Below are positions 1 through 5,322 of a stretch of DNA of 6,135 bases, piece by piece. The notes under the pieces were generated by a model. That model ran no database searches. It saw only the letters and a list, made by a program, of their open reading frames with translations, and was not told the origin of the DNA. This DNA comes from JAEZFI01 sp044508215 (GTDB taxonomy: Bacteria > Actinomycetota > Acidimicrobiia > Acidimicrobiales > Microtrichaceae). A program made the position numbers and the translations under genes. The stretch spans positions 1-6,135 of the forward strand of contig JBIQID010000154.1 in the NCBI GenBank assembly GCA_044508215.1, written 5' to 3'. How positions within the stretch are numbered: position 1 is the first letter of the stretch; each line of letters begins with the position of its first letter.

Positions 1-28
1 GCCCCAGGTCCACCTGGACGGGTGACTT

Positions 29-121
29 GATGGGCCGGGCCAGCTCCGCCTCAGTTTCACTCGCTGGCGCTCGCTCCTTCGAGCTCCGCTACCCGGCCTG
101 ACGTCTTCGATGGGCCGGGCC
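29..121. repeat. 13-bp direct repeat pair in the metY downstream region
   Basis: GATGGGCCGGGCC occurs at 29-41 and again at 109-121, 80 bp apart. The second copy supplies the distal arm of the hairpin just past metY. Between them is GC-rich sequence with a small possible hairpin (GCTCG at 69-73 with CGAGC at 80-84). I see no gene in 1-104. The repeat may be a duplicated terminator arm or an intergenic repeat; its function is unknown. Confidence 0.4.
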
Positions 122-145
122 GCGTGACGGCCCGGCCCTTCGAGG
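105..145 (-). terminator. Strong hairpin just downstream of metY, probable terminator
   Basis: An 11-bp perfect GC-only stem (112-122 with 128-138) closes on a 5-nt loop at 123-127. Beyond one T-T mismatch the stem continues for six more pairs (105-110 with 140-145, one of them a G-T wobble). It starts one base after the metY stop codon. No T-tract follows on the minus strand, so it would be a U-less terminator of the kind often proposed in high-GC actinobacteria, or an mRNA 3'-end stabiliser. The inverted repeat is seen directly; termination is inferred. Confidence 0.55.
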
Positions 146-146
146 A

Positions 147-1460
147 TCAGCCCTTGGCGGCGGCGAAGCCCCGGTCGAGGTCGTCGATGATGTCGTCGAT
201 CGTCTCGAGGCCCACCGAGAGGCGCACCAGGCCCGGCGTCACAGCCGAGTCAGCCTGCTGCTCCTCGGTCAGCTGGCTGTGCGTGGTGGAGGCGGGGTGG
301 ATGACGAGCGACCGGACGTCGCCGATGTTCGCCACGTGGTGGTGCAGCTCGAGGGCGTCGGCGAAGCGGCGACCCGCCTCGCGGCCACCAGCGATCTCGA
401 ACGCGATGACCGAACCGAACCCGCGGCCGCCGAAGTACCTGTTCGCACGCTCGTGCCACGGCGACGACGGCAGGCCCGCGTAGTTCACCGTCTCGACCTG
501 CGCGTGGTCGGCGAGGTACTCGGCGACGCGCTGGGCGTTCGACCAGTGACGCTCCATCCGGAGGCTCAGCGTCTCGACGCCCTGCAGCACCAGGAAGTCG
601 TTGAAGGGGCTGGCGGCCGGGCCGAGGTCGCGGAGCAGCTGCACGCGGGCCTTGATGATGTACGCGCCGTGGCCGAGGGCCGGGAAGTACGCGAGGCCGT
701 GGTAGCTCGGGTCCGGGTCGACCAGGCCGGGGTGCCGCCCTGAGGCCGCGTAGTCGAAGGTGCCGCCGTCCACGATCACGCCACCGATCGACGTGGCGTG
801 GCCGCCGAGGAACTTGGTGGTCGAGTGCGTGACGACGTCGGCGCCCCACTCGAAGGGCCGGATGCCGTAGGGGGTGGGCACGGTGTTGTCGACGATGAGG
901 GGCACGCCGACGTCGTGCGCCACGCCCGACACGCCCTCGATGTCGAGCACGTCGTTGCGCGGGTTGGCCAGGGTCTCGCCGAAGAAGGCGCCGGTGTTCG
1001 GCCGGACCGCGTCACGCCACTTGTCGAGGTCGTGGGGGTCGTCCACGAACGTGACCTCGATGCCCATCTTCGGGAACGTGTGGTGGAACAGGTTGTAGGT
1101 GCCGCCGTACAGCGACGGGGAGGCGACCACGTGGCCCCCCGCCTCGACGACGTTCAGGATGGAGAGCGTGCTCGCCGCCTGACCCGAGGAGAGCACGAGC
1201 GCACCCGGGAGGCCCACCGCGGTCTGGACACCGCCTTCGAGCGCGGAGATCCGGGCCTCGAGCGCCCCTTGCGTGGGGTTCATGATCCGCGTGTAGATCA
1301 TGCCGATCTCCGACAGCGCGAACAGGTTCGCCGCGTGCTCGGAGTCGCGGAACTGGAAGCTGTTCGACTGGTAGATCGGCACCACGGTGGCCCCGGTGGC
1401 GGGGTCGGGCTGGTGGCCGGCGTGGATCTGGCGGGTCTCGAAGCCCCATGCGTCGCTCAT
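147..1460 (-). CDS. metY: O-acetylhomoserine sulfhydrylase (aminocarboxypropyltransferase), PLP-dependent
   Basis: The 437-residue product belongs to the Cys/Met-metabolism PLP enzyme family (fold type I). It should convert O-acetyl-L-homoserine and sulfide to homocysteine and acetate in the cytoplasm, the direct sulfhydrylation route to methionine. Visible motifs are the start FETRQIHAGHQPDPATGA, YTRIMNPT (56-63), SSGQAA (91-96, cofactor phosphate region), the PLP-ring aspartate in VDNT (D191), and STTKFLGGH, whose K216 should form the Schiff base. The length and the long insertion after the lysine (GGTFDY...HPGLVDPDPSYHG) fit MetY better than the shorter cystathionine gamma-synthase or gamma-lyase relatives. 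The ATG start is preceded by GAAAGG at 9 nt. It lies 52 nt downstream of thrB on the same strand and is probably co-transcribed with it, placing threonine- and methionine-branch enzymes together. No SAM riboswitch fits in the short gap. Confidence 0.95.
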   Translation of the reverse strand: MSDAWGFETRQIHAGHQPDPATGATVVPIYQSNSFQFRDSEHAANLFALSEIGMIYTRIMNPTQGALEARISALEGGVQTAVGLPGALVLSSGQAASTLSILNVVEAGGHVVASPSLYGGTYNLFHHTFPKMGIEVTFVDDPHDLDKWRDAVRPNTGAFFGETLANPRNDVLDIEGVSGVAHDVGVPLIVDNTVPTPYGIRPFEWGADVVTHSTTKFLGGHATSIGGVIVDGGTFDYAASGRHPGLVDPDPSYHGLAYFPALGHGAYIIKARVQLLRDLGPAASPFNDFLVLQGVETLSLRMERHWSNAQRVAEYLADHAQVETVNYAGLPSSPWHERANRYFGGRGFGSVIAFEIAGGREAGRRFADALELHHHVANIGDVRSLVIHPASTTHSQLTEEQQADSAVTPGLVRLSVGLETIDDIIDDLDRGFAAAKG

Positions 1461-1469
1461 GTGTGCGTA

Positions 1470-1475
1470 CCTTTC
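1470..1475 (-). promoter_or_regulatory. Ribosome binding site of metY
   Basis: The minus strand reads GAAAGG 9 nt before the ATG at 1460. It supports this start, as does the family-typical N-terminus. Confidence 0.6.
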
Positions 1476-1512
1476 GGTGGAGGTCGTGTCGGTCCGCCGA
1501 GCACCCTACCCG

Positions 1513-2364
1513 TTAAATACGACCCAATTGGTCGGGATTCAACGCACGGACGCCCTCGGCGGCCAGCGACAGCGTCCGGGACGTGCCGGTGGACGTGCCA
1601 GTGGACGTGCCGGAGCCCTCGAGCTCGGCGAGGATCCGAGCCGCCGAGTCGCCGTCGCAGAGCGCCGCGACCGTGGGGCCCGACCCGCTCAACCAGGCGC
1701 CCAGGGCGCCGGCCGAGCGGAACCGGTCGAGGACCTCGGCGCTCTCCGTCGCCTGTTCGAGGCGCCGGTCCTGGTGGAGGCGGTCACGGGTCGCATCGGC
1801 CCAGGCGTCCAGGCGGCCGGACGCCACGGCCGCCACGAGCAGCGCAGCTCGACCCACGTTGAAGGCGGCGTCGTCGAAGGGGACCTCGGCAGGGAGGGCC
1901 GCCCGGGCCCGCCGCGTCGACGTGGTGGACGACGGCCACCACACGACCAGTTCGACGCCGTCGGGTGGGTCGAGGCGGATCGTGGTCTCGCCGGTGGTCA
2001 CGCAGAAGCCGCCGTACGCCGAGGGCGCTGCGTTGTCGGGGTGGCCCTCCACCTCGGCGGCGACCTCGAACGTGACGTCGCGGTCCCCGCTCGCGGCGAA
2101 GGCGCCGGCGACCGCCGCTGCACCGCTGTAGCCCAGCCCACGCCCCGGTGGGATCGGGCTGCGCCACCACAGCTCCCCCGCTCCCCCTGCGGTCTGGTGT
2201 GCGACCGCGGCCGGGTGGTTCGGCTCCGCGAGGTGGAACCCGGGCGGCGCCGAGCCGTCGGATCCCTCGGGGGTCCACACGTCGAAGGGCAGGTCGACCG
2301 CGAGCCCGAGCACGTCGAACCCGGGCCCGAGGTTGGCGGTCGACGCAGGAGCCCGGACGATCAT
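1513..2364 (-). CDS. thrB: Homoserine kinase (GHMP kinase family)
   Basis: The 283-residue cytoplasmic product should phosphorylate L-homoserine with ATP to O-phosphohomoserine, the committed step toward threonine. GHMP-kinase landmarks appear in order: N-terminal VRAPASTANLGPGFD (3-17), the phosphate-binding loop PPGRGLGYSGAA (72-83), EGHPDN (106-111), a substrate-region segment TRRARAALP (150-158), and C-terminal LSGSGPT (225-231). I chose the ATG at 2364 because the protein then begins MIVRAPAS, as in other ThrB proteins. An in-frame GTG at 2391 would add nine residues with no family support. It is somewhat shorter than the usual 300-310 residues. Oddities: Tyr79 replaces the usual first Ser of GLGSS, and a short Thr/Gly/Ser repeat lies near the C-terminus. 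metY follows 52 nt downstream. Upstream are a G-rich leader and a repeat array, so thrB probably has its own promoter, although none is clear. Confidence 0.9.
   Translation of the reverse strand: MIVRAPASTANLGPGFDVLGLAVDLPFDVWTPEGSDGSAPPGFHLAEPNHPAAVAHQTAGGAGELWWRSPIPPGRGLGYSGAAAVAGAFAASGDRDVTFEVAAEVEGHPDNAAPSAYGGFCVTTGETTIRLDPPDGVELVVWWPSSTTSTRRARAALPAEVPFDDAAFNVGRAALLVAAVASGRLDAWADATRDRLHQDRRLEQATESAEVLDRFRSAGALGAWLSGSGPTVAALCDGDSAARILAELEGSGTSTGTSTGTSRTLSLAAEGVRALNPDQLGRI
1583..1612 (-). repeat. 12-bp tandem repeat inside the 3' part of thrB
   Basis: The plus strand shows GTGCCGGTGGAC (1583-1594), GTGCCAGTGGAC (1595-1606) and a partial third copy from 1607. On the minus strand it encodes a GTST/GTS-type run after the residues ELEGS. 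Because the unit is 12 bp, copy-number change would stay in frame. It probably forms a flexible, length-variable segment near the C-terminus of ThrB. Confidence 0.75.
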
Positions 2365-2400
2365 CCGCCCAGTATCCCCGAGCCGACCCACCCCACCGAG

Positions 2401-2421
2401 CCCCCCACCCCCAGCCCGCCC
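2401..2421 (-). promoter_or_regulatory. Canonical G-quadruplex motif in the thrB leader
   Basis: Read on the minus strand, this stretch has four G-tracts of 3, 3, 5 and 6 separated by loops of 1, 2 and 1 bases. It starts 37 nt upstream of the thrB ATG, on the mRNA-like strand. More G-tracts lie on both sides (2371-2396 and 2425-2439). It fits the standard G3+N1-7 rule comfortably. Folding and any effect on thrB expression are inferred. Confidence 0.5.
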
Positions 2422-2446
2422 GCCTCCGCCCCTTCCCCCAGCTCCC

Positions 2447-2781
2447 GAACATCGCGACAGTCAGGATCTTGGGCCCTTTCCCGCGAACTTCGCGACAGTC
2501 AGGAAGTNNNNNNNNNNNNNNNNNNNNNNNNNNNNNNNNNNNNNNNNNNNNNNNNNNNNNNNNNNNNNNNNNNNNNNNNNNNNNNNNNNNNNNNNNNNNN
2601 NNNNNNNCCAACAACGCGACAGTCACGTTGTTCAGCCCCTCAGCGCGAAGAACGCGACAGTCAGGATCTTGGGCCCTTTCCCGCGAACTTCGCGACAGTC
2701 AGGAAGTTCGAGCACTCCAACAACGCGACAGTCACGTTGTTCAGCCCCTCAGCGCGAAGAACGCGACAGTCAGGATGTTCG
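2447..2781. repeat. Palindromic repeat array 1 (7 visible copies, 109-bp higher-order unit)
   Basis: The core CGCGACAGTC begins at 2453, 2491, 2615, 2653, 2691, 2724 and 2762, all in one orientation, with spacings of 38, 38, 38, 33 and 38 where not broken by the gap. Three types cycle in order: core followed by AGGATCTT, by AGGAAGTT, and by ACGTTGTT, giving a 109-bp unit (2608-2665 repeats at 2717-2774 with one base change). Each copy is an imperfect palindrome centred on the A of GAC-A-GTC. Examples are arms CGAACTTC (2684-2691) with GAAGTTCG (2703-2710), and AACAACG with CGTTGTT around 2730. There is no cas gene and no unique spacer. The last copy overlaps the 3' end of the gene at 2770-3759. 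The array fills the space between that gene and the thrB leader. Confidence 0.9.
2508..2607. other. Assembly gap (100 Ns) inside array 1
   Basis: Exactly 100 unknown bases lie between an AGGAAGT end and a CCAACAACGCGAC start. Both sequences adjoin within the repeat unit, separated by only 9 bases in the intact copy (2708-2716). The round number is a scaffolding placeholder, so the true size is unknown. Confidence 0.97.
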
Positions 2782-3759
2782 ACCGAGCCGGCGGACGGCG
2801 GCGATCTCTGCGCGGCGGCGACGAACGATGTCGAGGAGCGCATCGACGGCCTCGTCCGGCGACTCGAAGTCGGACTCGTCGAGGTACACCAGCTCCCAAC
2901 CGGCGCGAGACGCAGCGAGGTCGCGACGGCGATCCCGCCCTCCGCGGCGCGGCCCGAAGTGCCACGCGTCCGAGTGGAACTCGATGCCGACCATGGCGTC
3001 GGGGATCGCCAGATCCGTCCGAGCGACGACCTTTCCCGAGCGATCCCTGATCTCGTGCTGTCGCACCAGCGGTTGCAGCTCGGGGTGGTCCAGCATCCGC
3101 TCCAGGCACCGCTCCTTCCAGCTGTCCGGCAACGATCCGCTGCGATCGGAACGGGACAGCACCCGGAGCAGCGAGTGCGTGCCCGAGGGACCGGGACGGT
3201 GGACCCGCTCGAGGGTCTCCTCGATCCAGCGGAGTCGGTAGCCCCGGCGGAGCGCGTCGTCCAGGAAGCGCTCGACCAGATCGTCCGAGACGACGGCGCC
3301 GACGTCACAGAGCGTTCGGGCAACCGACGTCACCGGGATCCCGTCGACCTCGGTCACATCGCGCGGGTCGAGTCGGTCGGTGGAGTGCACTCGACCGTGC
3401 CGCACCCGCCCACGAGAGGATCGCTCGACGAGGACCTCCGGAGCGTGCTCCACCGCTCCGTCGAGGCGGTGCAGGGCCGCCGCCGACGTCATCGCGCCCA
3501 CCCCTCCGGTGGACGAGCACTGCTCCATGACGCGCTGTCGCCACGTGCGCGGGGCGCCCACGACTCGGTACACCCCTGGCACGACCCGCTCGATCACCCC
3601 GCGACGGAGCATGGCGCTCAAGTGGTGGTCCTGGGTTCCAAGTTGAGCGGCCTCAGCTCGAGTGAAGACGCCGTGACGATCGGCCGCGAACTCGACGACG
3701 GCGCCCCAAGGCGTCGCAGTCATGGCCGCGACCATGGATGACAGCCGGCGCTTCTGCAA
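2770..3759 (-). CDS. Orphan AbiEi-like winged-helix protein with C-terminal DUF559/Vsr-like nuclease-type domain
   Basis: The 329-residue protein resembles the common actinobacterial proteins annotated as AbiEi-family antitoxin domain or DUF559 proteins. Residues 18-70 look like the AbiEi N-terminal winged helix (GVFTRAEAAQLG, then RRGVIERVVPGVYRV). A middle segment holds the typical VTSVARTLCDVG (143-154). Residues 215-300 resemble the PD-(D/E)XK-like DUF559 fold: RTDLAIPD (D249), GIEFHSDAWHFG (E260, H262, H267), RDRRRDLAASRAGWELVYL (275-293). Family knowledge suggests DNA binding and a nuclease-type fold; activity is unproven, and no AbiEii toxin partner is adjacent. No signal peptide or membrane helix is visible. 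I chose the TTG start at 3759 because a strong GGGGAGGG lies 7 nt upstream, while the ATGs at 3735 and 3723 lack a clear site. Its stop codon (2770-2772) sits inside the last copy of array 1, and array 2 begins about 24 nt upstream of the start. Its place between ilvC and thrB looks like an accessory insertion between biosynthetic genes. Confidence 0.8.
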   Translation of the reverse strand: MQKRRLSSMVAAMTATPWGAVVEFAADRHGVFTRAEAAQLGTQDHHLSAMLRRGVIERVVPGVYRVVGAPRTWRQRVMEQCSSTGGVGAMTSAAALHRLDGAVEHAPEVLVERSSRGRVRHGRVHSTDRLDPRDVTEVDGIPVTSVARTLCDVGAVVSDDLVERFLDDALRRGYRLRWIEETLERVHRPGPSGTHSLLRVLSRSDRSGSLPDSWKERCLERMLDHPELQPLVRQHEIRDRSGKVVARTDLAIPDAMVGIEFHSDAWHFGPRRGGRDRRRDLAASRAGWELVYLDESDFESPDEAVDALLDIVRRRRAEIAAVRRLGRTS

Positions 3760-3766
3760 CGGGCAG

Positions 3767-3774
3767 CCCTCCCC
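3767..3774 (-). promoter_or_regulatory. Strong ribosome binding site that supports a TTG start
   Basis: The minus strand reads GGGGAGGG 7 nt before the TTG at 3759. The later in-frame ATGs at 3735 and 3723 have no comparable site, so this one decides the start. It lies immediately next to the degenerate beginning of array 2. Confidence 0.65.
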
Positions 3775-3782
3775 ATCCGGCG

Positions 3783-4181
3783 TCGCAGGACTGCGGAGAA
3801 CGCGACAGTCGCGATCTTCAGCGCAGGGCGCCGAAAAACGCGACAGTCAGGAAGTTCCGCCAGCCGCAGGATGGCGGAGAACGCGACAGTCGCGATCTTC
3901 GGCGCAGGACGGGGAAGAACGCGACAGTCAGGAAGTTCCGCCAGCCGCAGGACGGCGAAGAACGCGACAGTCGCGATCTTCAGCGCAGGACGCCGAAAAA
4001 CGCGACAGTCAGGAAGTTGCCCAGCGCCGCAGGACGGCGAAGAACGCGACAGTCGCGATCTTCAGCGCAGGACGCGGAAGAACGCGACAGTCAGGAAGTT
4101 CCGCCGGCCGCAGGACGGCGAAAAACGCGACAGTCGCGTTCTTCAGCGCAGGACGCGGAAGAACGCGACTGTCGCGATGTT
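3783..4181. repeat. Palindromic repeat array 2 (10 copies, 81-bp higher-order unit)
   Basis: Cores begin at 3801, 3839, 3882, 3920, 3963, 4001, 4045, 4083, 4126 and 4164. Spacings are 38, 43, 38, 43, 38, 44, 38, 43 and 38, so two types alternate in an 81-bp unit (82 once). One type has the perfect dyad CGCGAC-A-GTCGCG, flanked in the best copies by GAAGA and TCTTC. The other has core plus AGGAAGTTCC, with outer arms such as GCGGAA (4074-4079) and TTCCGC (4099-4104). Nearly every interval also holds a small hairpin with a CAGGA-type loop. The last copy carries GACTGTC, that is, the core in reverse orientation, and ends about 14-20 nt past the ilvC stop. In ilvC transcripts this copy would give a short GC stem followed by TTCTTC, so the ilvC-proximal end might act as a weak terminator or 3'-end element. 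Confidence 0.93.
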
Positions 4182-4194
4182 GAGCTGGGGTGGG

Positions 4195-5226
4195 TCAGCC
4201 TTGGCCGCCGGACGCCTCGGTGACCGACTGCTTGCCCTGGTTGATCCACGGCATCAGGGCACGGAGCTCCTTGCCGACCTGCTCGATCTGGTGGCCCTTG
4301 CCCTCCTCCTCGAGCTGGTGGAACCGGGCACGACCGGAGCGGCTCTCGGCGATCCACTCCTCGGCGAAGGTGCCGTCCTGGATCTCGCCGAGGATCTTCT
4401 TCATCTCGGCCTTGGTGTCGTCGGTGATGATCCGCGGGCCGCGGGTGAGGTCGCCGTACTCGGCGGTGTCCGAGATGGAGTACCGCATCCCGGCGATGCC
4501 CTCCTCGTAGATCAGGTCGACGATGAGCTTCACCTCGTGGAGGCACTCGAAGTACGCGGCCTCAGGCTGGTAGCCGGCCTCCACGAGCGTCTCGAACCCC
4601 GCCTTGATGAGCGAGGTGAGCCCACCGCAGAGGACCACCTGCTCGCCGAACAGGTCAGTCTCGGTCTCCTCCGGGAACGTGGTCTCGAGCACCCCGGCAC
4701 GGGCGCCGCCGATGGCGTCCGCGTAGGCCATCGCCACGCCGCGGGCGTTCCCCGTGGCGTCCTGGTGGACGGCGATGAGGCACGGCACGCCGCCGCCCTC
4801 GGTGTAGGTGCGGCGCACGAGGTGGCCGGGGCCCTTCGGGGCCACCATGGCGACGTCGACGCCGGCGGGCGGCACGATCTGCTCGAACCGGATGTTGAAG
4901 CCGTGGGCGAAGAACAGCGCATCGCCGTCGGACAGGTTCGGCCCGATGTGCTGCTCGTAGATGTCACGCTGCTCGGTGTCGGGCAGGAGCACCATGACGA
5001 GGTCGGCCCACGCCGACGCCTCGGACAGCCCGAGCACCCGCAGCCCGGCGGCCTCGGCCTTTGCCTTCGAGGACGAGCCCTCGCGGAGGCCGACGACCAC
5101 CTCGACGCCCGACTCCTTCAGGTTCAGCGCGTGCGCGTGACCCTGCGAGCCGTACCCGAGGATCGCCACCTTGCGATCGGCGATGAGAGAGCGGTCGGCG
5201 TCCTTCTCGTAGTACACGTTGGCCAT
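4195..5226 (-). CDS. ilvC: Ketol-acid reductoisomerase (class I, NADPH type)
   Basis: The 343-residue cytoplasmic enzyme should isomerise and reduce 2-acetolactate (or 2-aceto-2-hydroxybutyrate) to the dihydroxy acid with Mg2+ and NADPH, the second common step of branched-chain amino acid synthesis. The Rossmann motif GYGSQGHAHALNL is at 24-36. GLREGSSSKAKAE (46-58) carries R48 and serines that favour the NADPH phosphate. FAHGFN (H108) and APKGPGH (129-135) follow. Metal ligands D191 and E195 are in DLFGEQ, E227 and E231 in ECLHEVK, and S252 in MRYSIS. All expected residues are present and the length fits the short class I form. The ATG has GAGGAA at 6 nt. It lies 96 nt downstream of ilvN on the same strand, consistent with an ilvBNC operon, with a hairpin in the gap. 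Array 2 begins about 14 nt past its stop. Confidence 0.98.
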   Translation of the reverse strand: MANVYYEKDADRSLIADRKVAILGYGSQGHAHALNLKESGVEVVVGLREGSSSKAKAEAAGLRVLGLSEASAWADLVMVLLPDTEQRDIYEQHIGPNLSDGDALFFAHGFNIRFEQIVPPAGVDVAMVAPKGPGHLVRRTYTEGGGVPCLIAVHQDATGNARGVAMAYADAIGGARAGVLETTFPEETETDLFGEQVVLCGGLTSLIKAGFETLVEAGYQPEAAYFECLHEVKLIVDLIYEEGIAGMRYSISDTAEYGDLTRGPRIITDDTKAEMKKILGEIQDGTFAEEWIAESRSGRARFHQLEEEGKGHQIEQVGKELRALMPWINQGKQSVTEASGGQG

Positions 5227-5232
5227 TGTCTG

Positions 5233-5238
5233 TTCCTC
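5233..5238 (-). promoter_or_regulatory. Ribosome binding site of ilvC
   Basis: The minus strand reads GAGGAA 6 nt upstream of the ilvC ATG, a good match and spacing. Confidence 0.7.
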
Positions 5239-5253
5239 GGGCTGTGGGGTGGA

Positions 5254-5272
5254 CCGCCCATTCTGTGGGCGG
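5254..5272 (-). promoter_or_regulatory. Hairpin between ilvN and ilvC
   Basis: CCGCCCA (5254-5260) and TGGGCGG (5266-5272) form a perfect 7-bp stem with a 5-nt loop. It lies about 28 nt before the ilvC start. No T-tract follows on the minus strand. It could be an mRNA processing or stabilising element that sets ilvC expression relative to ilvBN, or a weak terminator. The function is inferred. Confidence 0.4.
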
Positions 5273-5322
5273 CTGTCGCGGTGCCGCCAGACGGCGACGG
5301 ATGGGTGGTCGGGCGCGGCGGG

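Noticed and set aside
2365..2391. Upstream GTG start for thrB at 2391
   Set aside because: It would add nine residues not seen in ThrB proteins; the ATG at 2364 begins with the conserved N-terminal motif.
1387..3741. Very long plus-strand open frame running through thrB, the N gap and the DUF559 gene
   Set aside because: It is antisense to well-supported genes, crosses 100 Ns and has the low-complexity composition of a high-GC shadow frame.
2770..3759. A complete AbiE-type toxin-antitoxin system
   Set aside because: Only an AbiEi-like winged helix fused to a DUF559-like domain is present; no AbiEii nucleotidyltransferase toxin gene is adjacent.
2447..4181. CRISPR array
   Set aside because: The intervals between cores are themselves repeated, not unique spacers; the shared core is only about 10 bp and there is no cas gene.
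3722..4223. Plus-strand open frames encoding repetitive Arg/Ser/Gln-rich peptides across array 2
   Set aside because: The 81-bp unit is divisible by three, so several overlapping frames stay open together by composition. The single 82-bp unit shifts phase without closing them, and no start with a convincing ribosome site or known domain is seen.
5273..5280. A further repeat core (CGCGACAG on the minus strand) in the ilvN-ilvC gap
   Set aside because: Only 8 of 10 core bases match and the GAC-A-GTC symmetry is absent; this is expected by chance in GC-rich DNA.
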